Shown: positions 1 to 8,008 of the stretch, piece after piece
Position numbering within the stretch: position 1 is the stretch's first letter
Layout: each line of letters begins with the position of its first letter
Notes under the pieces: model-generated
The model's input: only the letters and a program-made list of their open reading frames with translations
Databases searched by the model: none
What the model was told of the DNA's origin: nothing
Made by a program: the position numbers and the translations under genes
DNA from: Entophlyctis helioformis
Lineage: Eukaryota; Chytridiomycota; Chytridiomycetes; Chytridiales; Chytriomycetaceae
NCBI GenBank assembly: GCA_025526915.1
Contig: JAHLKH010000432.1
Coordinates: forward strand, 1 to 12,828
Direction of reading: 5' to 3'
Length of the DNA stretch: 12,828 nt

Positions 1-84
1 AACAGGCATGTCCCGTCCAGCATCCCACACCCAACACCATCAACACTAACTGCTGTCTGCCCGCCACTCGCTAATGCTCCACAG
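1..84 (+). other. 3' part of an intron of the adenylate kinase gene
   Basis: No reading frame resembling the kinase extends upstream of position 85. The stretch is pyrimidine-rich, contains branch-like actaac (about 46-51) and ctaat (71-75), and ends in cacag. It is best read as the tail of an intron. An ATG at 74-76 is in frame with the exon but lies inside this intron tail, so it is unlikely to be a true start. Confidence 0.55.
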
Positions 85-475
85 AGTCATTTGGCTGGAC
101 GCAGACACGGACTTGTGCACCAAACGCCTCACACACAGACGCTACGACCCGGTCTCGGGGCGGCCCGTCAACCTGCTCGCGATCCCAAAGGATCTGGCCA
201 AGACGGACCTGTCGGGGTGGGTGGCGCGGGCCGAGGACGACGAGACGGTCGTGCAGGAGCGGCTGGCCCGCCACGCCACCGCGCGCGCGGAGCTGGAAAA
301 GGTGTTTGGGTGCCGCAAGACGGATGCGTCTACTGGCGTGTTTTATGCCGTCAAGGCCGACGGGCTCGGTGAGCGCGACGCCAAAAAGGAGCAGCCGTCG
401 TTGGATCGGACCCTGGAGCTCGTCGAGGGATCGCTGATGCGTCCAATCCCCATCGACATCCGCGCACAGTACTGA
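85..475 (+). CDS. Adenylate kinase 8-like nucleoside monophosphate kinase, 3' terminal exon (5' partial)
   Basis: This is the last exon of a gene that begins upstream of the window. The coding frame enters at a splice acceptor (AG at 83-84, with branch-like ctaac/ctaat just before it) and ends at TGA 473-475. The visible protein starts VIWLDADTD, then RLTHRRYDPVSGRPVN, the LID-type RR-x-DP-x-[TS]G signature of adenylate kinases. It continues through an acidic EDDETVVQERL segment and ends near EGSLMRPIPIDI. Spacing and the C-terminal end resemble the second kinase domain of AK8, an adenylate kinase (2 ADP to ATP + AMP) usually tied to cilia and flagella. The P-loop and N-terminal half are not in the window. 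It is convergent with the ISN1-like gene, about 200 bp away. AK8 rather than ordinary cytosolic adenylate kinase is inference; membership of the NMP-kinase family is well supported. Confidence 0.72.
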
Positions 476-639
476 GCAATCGCGTGGCTGCGTGCCGTCG
501 CTACCTTGAATGTCTGGTTTATCCCATTGTTCATTCAGCAGCCCTGCTGGTCTCTCTGCCTCAGCCGCTGCCCACTGAACCAATCTTTCCCCCACTCCAA
601 CGGCGAGACCACGATCACAACCAACTGTCGGCATCATCC

Positions 640-645
640 AATAAA
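640..645 (+). terminator. Poly(A) signal AATAAA for the adenylate kinase gene
   Basis: A perfect AATAAA lies 165 nt after the stop codon of the plus-strand kinase exon, within the 199-bp convergent intergenic region before the ISN1-like stop (675). The rest of 476-674 shows no other gene. Confidence 0.5.
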
Positions 646-674
646 CCTCCCAAAAAAGACGCCCTCAAGAGTCT

Positions 675-2645
675 CTATGCCGTCAGTGCAGGCCGGTCCT
701 TGAGCAGACGCGCAAGCACGGTGAGCACGTCGGCCGTCTCTTCAGGGCTTGTAATCCACACCGTCGAGCACGCAGACCGGGTAGCAATGTCGTTGCCCGT
801 GGACAAGAACTGGTCGCCCACGTGGAGCGTCTCGTGGCCAAGACACCCGAGCATCTCCTGCAGCATCCCCACACCAATGAGCTTGTTGCCGATATCCAGC
901 CACATGTCGCTGCCTCCGTTGAACGCGCAGAACGGGATCGGCAGGTCAACGGCGGGCGGCGTTGTGGGACGCGGTGCGGCTCCTAGAGGCGGCGTGGAAT
1001 GAGCAGCGGCATGCGCATTGGCCGTGACAGACGCTGCTGCTGCGGCAGTCGCGACCGTGGTCTCTAGGGACGTCTGGCTGGTGGAAAAGCCGCGTGGCAG
1101 CGAGGACTGCATGCCAGGCAAGAACCCGCTCTGGCGCAGGCGCTGGTGCAGCAGGGCATGCTGATGGTGGTTGAGGCGACGCTGTGTCGACAGCGAAAAC
1201 TCGTCCGAGCTGCTCACGGGTCAGCTTGAATCCAGGTTTAGGCACCACACCTGGAGATCGATGGCAGTGCTTGTCAGATGGAGGACGGCGTGTGTGCAAT
1301 GTGCACTGGCAGATGGCCATGGGATAGCAATTCACACTTGCCAATGGCACGGTCTTTGCGGAGCACCATGGCCCGGTCCTGGAGGTTCATGTCATCCACA
1401 CACTGGCGGATGTTGGCTTCGGCCACGTCCAGCAGTTTCTGGATCCGCGACGTGGCCGTTGACCACACGCGGATCTTCTCCGGCTGGTATGTGTCTTCGG
1501 GGATGTACACGAGCCCACGCCTGCTGGGGTCGTATCTGAACAGATAGTTGCCTGGATCGCACAGACTCGAGTCAGCTCAGTCATGGGCTTGGTGTGCACA
1601 AGAGACAGACAACGCGACGCACATTCACCGCCGAGGACGTAAAACTGCGAGGCAGCCTCGGCATCCAGACCCAGGGTTTGGAATCCCTCCAGGAGCCCCG
1701 ATAAACGCTTCTCGTAGCGGGCAGCGTCTCCAGGATAGCCCGCGGCCGTGACGATGGCGACTGAGATGCGTGATCGGAGCAGACCGACAATCAGCTGCAC
1801 AAGCTGCGAGTCGCGAGCAAAGTCCGCGCCGTCTGCATAGAGCGTCATGTCACCATCACTGCGCGTGGGCCGAGTCAGCAGCACATCAACCGCCAAAGCC
1901 ATGCGGCAACAGAGCCAGGTCGATCAAGAGGCACAAGGTGGGGAGGTGTCGTACAAGGTGATGAGCTTGAGCGTGGGAGCAATGGCATTGGTCTGGGCCA
2001 GATTGAGCAGGTGGCGGATGTCGTTGAAGCTCGGGGGCACGGAGCGACGGCCGGCAATGGAGCGCTCGGCGTTGAGCGTCAGGAACGACGCCCGCAGCGG
2101 CAGCGGCGTGAAGAAGCGGCCAATGGTCGGCACCAGGCTCGACAGACGCGACAGTTCCGGCAGGTCTGTCGTCACGGCAGGCGTCAGCGGCGACAGACAA
2201 CAGAGGCGACCGAGGCAATGAGACACAGGCCAGACACAGGCCAGACACACCCGTCTTGGTGTGCAGCAGGTGGTCGACGATGAGATCCTCGACGCAGCCC
2301 AGAATCTCGAGGTAGCGGTCCAGGGTCGAGGTCGGACGGCTGCCGTCGGGGCTGTCGGGGGCAGCCGGCTGGTGCTCGCAGTACAGGTCGTGCGCTGTCT
2401 GGTCGGGGGCGCCTGGACGGGTGTGCAGCACAAAGGGCGTGAGCAGCAGCGACTTGATGAACTCGATGAAGCCGTCCCGCTTGTGGGCTCTGGCATTGGA
2501 GCGGTGTGCATGTGTGCGTGTGTAGTTGTGTCAAGGTCAGCCGTGGCTTGGCACCGACAGAGAGCCGTGAGACAGCCGTGAGACAGCCGTGAGACAGACA
2601 GACAGCGCACCTCAGGTGGTAGTTGACAGAGTACAGGGACGACAT
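675..2645 (-). CDS. ISN1: IMP-specific 5'-nucleotidase (ISN1 family), six exons, apparent frameshift
   Basis: Predicted to hydrolyse IMP to inosine in the cytosol, as yeast ISN1 does. Exons on the minus strand: 2645-2611, 2489-2251, 2165-1955, 1858-1629, 1551-1342, 1250-675; phases agree through exon 5. Family marks in order: start MSSLYSVNYHLR, then RDGFIEFIKSLLLTPFVLH; AGRRSVPPSFNDIRHLLN; the HAD nucleophile motif LITFDGDMTLY (about residues 159-169, Asp163 and Asp165), made only when intron 3 is removed; IVTAAGYPGDAARYEKRLSG; RKDRAIG then VVPKPGFKLTREQL; PFCAFNGGSDMW; and ETLHVGDQF..TGND near the C-terminus. Intron 5 (1341-1251) uses a GC donor (gcaagt). Exon 6 changes frame between LTREQL and STQRRL, near a TTTT run at 1199-1196. 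Skipping one T gives 499 aa with family spacing, close to the yeast enzyme's length. A His/Ala/Thr/Pro-rich low-complexity insert precedes PFCAFNGG. The start lies only about 100 bp from the arrestin stop. Confidence 0.85.
1251..1341 (-). other. GC-AG intron 5 of the ISN1-like gene
   Basis: Exon 5 ends GCCATTG and continues gcaagtgtg. The next exon starts after cgatctccag. No GT donor nearby keeps RKDRAIG in phase with VVPKPG; the only GT (in aagtgtg) gives the wrong phase. The donor matches the usual strong GC-intron form (GCAAGT). Confidence 0.7.
2564..2596. repeat. Three tandem copies of an 11-bp unit in ISN1 intron 1
   Basis: The unit gccgtgagaca occurs at 2564-2574, 2575-2585 and 2586-2596 within the first intron of the ISN1-like gene. 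A related 11-bp period (gacacaggcca, two copies, 2222-2243) lies in intron 2. Confidence 0.85.
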
Positions 2646-2665
2646 TGTATTGAGTGATGGATGGA

Positions 2666-2684
2666 TGTGTGTGTGTGTGTGTGT
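2666..2684. repeat. Short (TG)n tract between the arrestin and ISN1 genes
   Basis: A 19-nt TG alternation flanked by gatgg/gatga repeats fills part of the roughly 100-bp spacer (2646-2746). That spacer must hold both the arrestin 3' end and the ISN1 promoter. I see no TATA box in it. Confidence 0.8.
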
Positions 2685-2746
2685 TGGAGGGATGGATGAA
2701 TGCACGGCACACAAGCGACGGTCACGGCACACAAGCGATAGGCGCG

Positions 2747-5548
2747 TCACGCGACCACCACCGCCGATGGCACCAAGGCGGCAGACGCGGCAGACGACAC
2801 CGTGGCGTCGCTGTGCACGCCCTCGTTCAGATACAGCCCGTCTGTGCCCAGAGACAGAGGCGACAGCGGCGACTGTGCACATGCAGATGGATCGGCCTCC
2901 AGCACGAGCGAGCTTGACCCAGACGCCGCAGTGTCCAGCGAGTCAGCTGATCCAGGCCGTTCGTCCGAGGCAGCAGTCAGCAGCAGCGCGTCCACGCGGT
3001 CGGCTGCCCACTCTCGCTGCTGCTGCTGCTGCTTGCTCTTGAGCATTTCCTGCTCGGCAGGACCAGGGTACGACACTGCCCGTCGTGCAACCATTGATCT
3101 CGGTTTCCCACTTGCTACATCGCCGTCATCGCCGTCATCTGCAAACCCGCTGTCGTGGTGCCTGTTCGTGCCGGTGCTGGTGTTGCCGCTGTTCGCGCTG
3201 CTGTTCTTGACAACGAGCACGACGGGCTGGTCGTCGCCGTCCGTGGCCTGGGGCGATAGTACCAGGTCGCCGCCTGTGATGCCGATATCACCGTCATCGC
3301 TGCGCTCCGAGTCGCTGCTATCCCGTGTCGACCGCGTCTCCAATACAAGCGGCGACAACGCATCTCGGTGTGCAGCGCCAGTCCCAGCGCCAGTCTCTTC
3401 GTCGGCCGCAACGTCCAGATCGAGACGGTGCGTCGACGCCGAGGCACTGTGCCGCAGGTTGCCAATCGACATGGATGCCAGACTGCTGCCAGCGTAGCTG
3501 CTGTTGGGCCCAACAACCGCCATACGCCCTGGCCCGTACATCTCTTCCAGGTCGATCGTGTCCGCCGTTTCGCTGAGGGCTCGGCTGTCGACATCCGCTC
3601 GGCTGCCCTCCTCTTCCTCCTCGTCGATACTCTCGCCAGCATCGCCGCCCTCGTCAATCCCACGCGGCCGACGCGACGGCACCAGAAACATCGAGTCGTG
3701 TCGCTCGTAGATGGGCAGCGTGTCGACCGACCGGCGCGTGAGCCGCTCGTCAAAGAGCATGTACGGAAACCCGCCCACGACAATCGGCATCTGTATCTTG
3801 CACGGTCGCGACCACGGCGCCGTGCTATGTACCTTGAACCCAATCGTGTGCGTGACAATCATGAGAGACGACTGGATCGTCGGCGGGATGACGGATGCGC
3901 TCGGGATCGGGAACTGCACAAGCCTCGTGACTTTGCGCGTCGACGCTGGGATCTTTTCTGTAAAGTTGATCTTGTGGATGCGTTCTGTGCGGGGGCCACG
4001 CACTCTGCAAACTCCCGTTGTCAGCCGATGCCCTCATCCAGACGCCGTGGAACCACTAGACAGGCATGACCAGAAGGACTTACTCTGCAAAGGATTTGTA
4101 CAAGGTGCGCTGCTTGATGGCAATGTCGTAGAGCAGAATACCGTGCGGCGAGTGATTTACAATCTCAATCTTGAGGGGTATGTTTTCCTCTGCAAGTGCG
4201 CATCAAGGTCAGCCGCAACAACGTGCACCAGCCAGTGACCCACAGATGCAGCAAACACTCACCGCTGGTATAGCCGTTGCGAGGGATCGACGCCTTGATG
4301 CCAACGTGTCCCGTCTTCCACCACAGACGGCCGACACCGCATGACATTTCAAGGGACCGTGGCTCTTGGTACTCGGGAACCGCCACATCAAGCGTCGATG
4401 GAATGGTGATGGGCAGGTACACGGCCAACTTGGGTTTGCCAGTGCGGATAATCACCGACGAGATCTCGTACACGATGCTGCCGTATGGCCCCTAGTTGAG
4501 TGTCACGACAAGCACGGCATGAGTCACAATGTATGCAGCCATGGCATGCCGCTGTGGGGCCAGGCCCATTACCTCGAACGATGCAGGAAGAGATGTGGGA
4601 GGCACACGAAAGGCAAAGGGGAAGATGTACTCGCCGGCAGCCAGCCGCACATGTTGCTCCCGCGAGCTATGGCTGCCGAGGACGTTCAAGACCTCTCTGA
4701 AGATGGGCATGACAGTGTTTTGTGCATTGACGTTTGGCCTGTGTGCAAGGCGAGGCGCAGTGAGAGTGTGTGTCAGTGCGTGTCTTGTGCACACATCAGG
4801 CACCAGTGCACTCGGGCAGGGACGGGGCAGGGACGGGGCATCGGAAAAGCCAATCAGGAAGGGTCTCGGCGGAGTATTTTGGTGCCAGATGGATGCGGCA
4901 TGTGCCAAGCAAGACAGGCAGCACAGCCAGGGGCATGCGAGTGGCAGGGCAGTGCAATGCAGGGCAGGATAGACGACGGCGACGAAGAGAAGGGGCAGGA
5001 GGAAGAGGGCATACGCACCCCTTGCGGCGGCGGTCGATGTGGGTCTGCACCGCACCCGAGAACCGCACCCGCAGCACCTTGAGCACACATTCCCGCACGA
5101 TGGTCAGTGCCACATGGCCCTCGATGCGCTGTCCCGGCACAAACGTCGTGCGATTGTCGTCGAGCTGCACTTGGAACGCCGTGATGGTGCGCTGCAGCTG
5201 GTTGCCTGTCGAGCTGCTCGACCCTCGACGGCTTGCCGTGGGAATGCCGGCTTGGGGCGTTGCTCCGTCGTGCCCAACAGGCGAGTCCGCCGCTGGCGAC
5301 GACGCAGACGCCGATGCACGGCCGTCCTGAGCGTCGATGGCAGTGCCGACCACGTCAATGGTGCTTGTGCTTGCGCTTGCACTGCTGTTGTTGGCACTCT
5401 GGAAGCTGGCTCGGGACGCCAGCACGGCTGTCTGGACGGTCAGTGCTGCCGGCTCAGCCCGGTGTTGCTCTGCGTTGTCGCCGCTGCCGCTGCTGCTGCC
5501 CTGGCTGCTGCTGCTGACAGACGACCGGATCTCGACTTCAACGCTCAT
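2747..5548 (-). CDS. Alpha-arrestin (arrestin-fold trafficking adaptor), five exons, 762 aa
   Basis: Alpha-arrestins link plasma-membrane transporters and receptors to ubiquitin ligases and endocytosis. Exons on the minus strand: 5548-5019, 4738-4573, 4491-4263, 4189-4084, 4004-2747; every junction keeps phase and has a GT donor. Residues 1-120 are Ser/Ala-rich and probably disordered. The arrestin N lobe starts near residue 121 (FQVQLDDNRTTFVPGQRIEG). The junction PASFE+GPYGSIVYEIS around 228-243 is typical of the family. The C lobe runs from about 255 to 422 (NIPLKIEIVNHSPHG, STRKVTRLVQFPIP, PIVVGG). The tail carries LPIY (440-443, a variant PY motif that could bind WW-domain ligases), an acidic EEEEE block, Ser/Asp-rich stretches and a short poly-Q run (KQQQQQ). 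No membrane helix. I chose ATG 5548 (context acaacATGAGC). An in-frame ATG at 5704 overlaps the stop of receptor A and would leave no 5' leader. Confidence 0.85.
4739..5018 (-). other. 280-nt first intron of the arrestin gene
   Basis: Donor gtgcgt follows CGCAAGGG, and the acceptor is ttgcacacag. It is the longest intron in this gene and includes two near-copies of an 11-bp GC-rich unit (cagggacgggg, about 4817-4838). I see no coding segment in it. Confidence 0.7.
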
Positions 5549-5700
5549 GTTGTCAATCGGAGGAAGGAGCAGCCCTGTCGGAGCTACAAGAGAAGAGGCA
5601 AGACACCACGTGGAGACCACGTAGAGATCGCATGGCCGAAGGTCCAGGGGGGTTTCCCTCCTCTGTTCGCTGGAAAGCTTCCACAGCATCTCCTTCTCCT

Positions 5701-7588
5701 TCATTTGTGATGCATATGGTACACAAAGTCATCGTCGTCCGAATAGTCGATGCTGTCCACAGCAGCGGCAACGGTGATTCCAAGCGTGGCACTCGATCGC
5801 GCATTGACTTGGACGCTGTCTTGGTCCCCTCGCAGACTGAGTGAATGGTGTGATGGACTCTTGCCTGTCGATCCAGTCGGGTCGGTGCTGCGAGAGTTCT
5901 CCTTGTCGCTGCCATCATACTCGTCGTCTGAGGACTGCGACTTGCCCATGAGCCGCTTGAGCGATCGCTGGTACCGCAGATCCTGTGTAAAGAACAGCAC
6001 GGGGTTGCCAATGGTGTTGGTGGCCGTCAGAATGAGCGAAATGCCTTCGACGATTGGAGGGACGGATCTGCCAGTGATAAGCTGATAGGACAGGCACGCC
6101 CCAAACAGACTCCAACACCTGCAGCAACGCCAGAGAGCGCCAGAGAGTGCCATGCAGCGTCAGTAGACGTCAGCAGCCATCGACCACTTGCCCAGATCGC
6201 ACACGAAGTGGTTGCGCATCTGCCACTCACGCCAAGCAGCAGAGTGTGACCGACACGGCACGCCTCACGACAGCAATCCGCATCTGCAGTGTGACGTCGA
6301 TCTTGGGGGCCGACTGCCGTCGTGCGCCTCGGCCTTTGCCTCTGGCGGGCGATGGTGGGTCCATCCTTCCTTGCACACGCCTGGACAGCATTGCCACTCG
6401 CCGGTATGTGAAGTAGTACAGGACGCCGATCACGGCAGGCACAAAGAACGAGCCGGCCGTGTTGAGCGTGCGAAAGGATACCGACAGAGGCTCTTGGGTC
6501 AAGACATCGAACCTGTCCCAGCAGCCAGCAGGTGTTGGTATGTGGATGCCGTTGTTATGGACAGTCTGCTGGACTCACCCGCAGTACAGCCTGCTGACTG
6601 TGGAGGGAACGCACGCAGTCAAGGAAGACGGTCAGCTGCGTTGCATGCAGTCATGCATGTGGTTGGGGCAGCGCGAGAAGGCAGAGAGAGAGGGCAGAGA
6701 CTCGCCTTGCAGGACATAGTGTGTGCGGCTGCCGAACAGGATGGGCAGCATTGCCAAGACAGAGTTGACGACCCAAATGGCAAGGATGAAGAGCTGGATG
6801 GTCGATGGACGCGGTGCTGGCTGCTCGCGCACAATCACATGGAACTGATACACTGCGAGTCCCTGCCAAGGGCACACCAGGGGCACACCATGGACGCTCA
6901 ATGTCAGCCAGCCAGCCACTCAGACAAACAGCCAAACAGGCAGACAGCCAAACAGACAGCATGCCCAGCTCTTCGGATCGAGTCGGTCAACACCGCGAAT
7001 CGCCGCAGTTTGGAGACGCTCCAGAGTCGCGATTGTGTGCGACCAGACGTGTCGACTGTGACGGCCGCCGATGTGACCTTGGCCAGGCACAGCCATATGG
7101 GCGATGCGAAAGCTCATCTCTCAAAGCATTCCAAGCCAGAGCATCCAAGCCAGGCTTGGACGCGTTTCGCGCCGCATAACAACCGTCAAGCCACCATGGC
7201 AACCATCCAAGCACATCCTCTGTACTCACCAGAATGGTCCACACCGACACGACACCAAGGTGCTGGACGCCAAACCCCTGCACCTGGCACAGCACGTTGC
7301 TCTTGGCAAGCATCGAGACGTCGGACCCGAGTGACGAGCCATAGGTCGACAGCACCACCATCGAGAGCAGCAAGTCGCATACGGACAGCGACAGGTTGAG
7401 CCAGACCTCGCCAAAGAACGCAGGTGCTTGGATCGGGCGATGGCGAGAACAAACACGGCATTGAAGAGCAGGCCGACCGAGTACGCCATGACTATGGCAA
7501 CATTCATAAGCTGCAGGACAGGCTCTGTCTTTGGTATTGGCACCTGCGATGGTTCTGCAGCTTCCGACTCTGTGTTCGAGACCGCCAT
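5701..7588 (-). CDS. Receptor A: rhodopsin-like seven-helix GPCR, five exons, apparent frameshift after TM1
   Basis: Likely a plasma-membrane G-protein-coupled receptor; ligand unknown. Exons: 7588-7230, 6862-6706, 6597-6579 (19 nt), 6512-6231, 6118-5701. Class A-like marks, numbered with the frame restored (411 aa): TM1 LLFNAVFVL (N43), TM2 LNLSLSVCDLLLS (D72), TM3 starting at C101 (CQVQGFGVQHLGVVSVW), ECL2 Cys178 in YCGF, TM6 CLACWSLFG, TM7 TIGNPVLFF (NP at 311-312, an NPxxxF variant of NPxxY). A basic helix-8-like RYQRSLKRL and a Ser/Asp-rich acidic tail follow. The position equivalent to the retinal Lys is Ala, so it is not an opsin. There is no DRY at the end of TM3 (VYQF instead). Exon 1 is one base short: TM1 ends ...KHLRS in one frame and TM2 begins FGEVWLN in another, next to the TTT run at 7415-7413. 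Intron 2 (6705-6598) has a GC donor. Start ATG 7588 has good context (cccATGG). Confidence 0.75.
6579..6597 (-). other. 19-nt microexon of receptor A (ECL2 cysteine)
   Basis: Acceptor ctccacag precedes it and donor gtgagt follows. It reads S-R-L-Y-C-G between YVLQ and FDVLTQEP, and it supplies the ECL2 cysteine expected to pair with C101. Entry phase 1 and exit phase 2 both match only if the preceding intron uses the GC donor at 6705-6704 (CAAG/gcgagt). Confidence 0.65.
6863..7229 (-). other. 367-nt intron of receptor A at the end of TM3
   Basis: Donor gtgagt follows VSVWTIL and the acceptor ttggcag precedes GLAVYQFHVIV. Receptor B has no intron here, and its uninterrupted TM3 aligns without gaps. 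The intron contains cag/caaaca-type imperfect repeats at about 6921-6960. Confidence 0.75.
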
Positions 7589-7923
7589 GGGATGGTACAC
7601 GGCACACGGCACACGCGTTGTGGTTTGTGCGGCAAGGAACGCTTCAACAGCCGCAAGGTATCAGCGGCACAAAACCGGCGGGTTCCCTGGCGAGGTTGAG
7701 AGTTTTTGAAAAACCGTGCTTTGAATGCCTGCTGCTGCTGCTCCTGCTGAATGGGATGGCGGTGTCGGCCTGCATTCATGCATCTGGCTGCACGATTCGC
7801 ATGAATGGAGCCAGACAGGGTTGCATTCATTCGACTAATAAGCGAACAGAGTGCCGATAAGGAAGCGGTGCTTGAGACAATTAGAATGTAAGAATGGGGG
7901 GGGGGGAGAGAGAGCATCTTTGT

Positions 7924-7979
<56 letters not shown>

Positions 7980-8008
7980 CTGTAGGCAGCTCGCACAGAC
8001 GGTGCGAC
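7589..8008. promoter_or_regulatory. Intergenic region between receptors A and B
   Basis: This 420-bp stretch lies between the receptor A start and the receptor B stop, both on the minus strand. It must hold the receptor B 3' end and the receptor A promoter. No coding segment is convincing. It carries a poly-G/GA/GT composite repeat (7896-7978), a ctg-rich patch near 7731-7748, and short cacggca repeats just upstream of the receptor A ATG. Confidence 0.5.
7896..7978. repeat. Composite simple repeat: G11, (AG)n, then (GT)n
   Basis: Eleven consecutive G at 7896-7906, an AG alternation at 7907-7914, then an uninterrupted 53-nt GT alternation at 7926-7978. It lies just beyond the stop codon of receptor B, so it would be in its 3' untranslated region or flank. 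Confidence 0.95.

Noticed and set aside
1064..1217. A 154-nt intron (gtgagc...ctag) to explain the ISN1 frame change
   Set aside because: It would restore frame but remove the conserved REQL and the following Q-x-x-L helix. A single-base indel keeps family spacing. Not fully excluded.
1182..1217. A 36-nt mini-intron (gtgagc...cacag) in ISN1 exon 6
   Set aside because: Its length is a multiple of three, so it does not correct the frame, and it is shorter than any other intron here.
5549..5704. Arrestin start at the upstream ATG (5704)
   Set aside because: It overlaps the stop codon of receptor A, leaves no leader, and adds 52 residues with no arrestin character. ATG 5548 has better context.
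6188..7399. A 403-codon open frame on the plus strand opposite receptor A
   Set aside because: It is Gln/His/Arg/Ser-rich with no recognisable domain. The minus strand carries phase-consistent exons with membrane helices and paralogy to receptor B.
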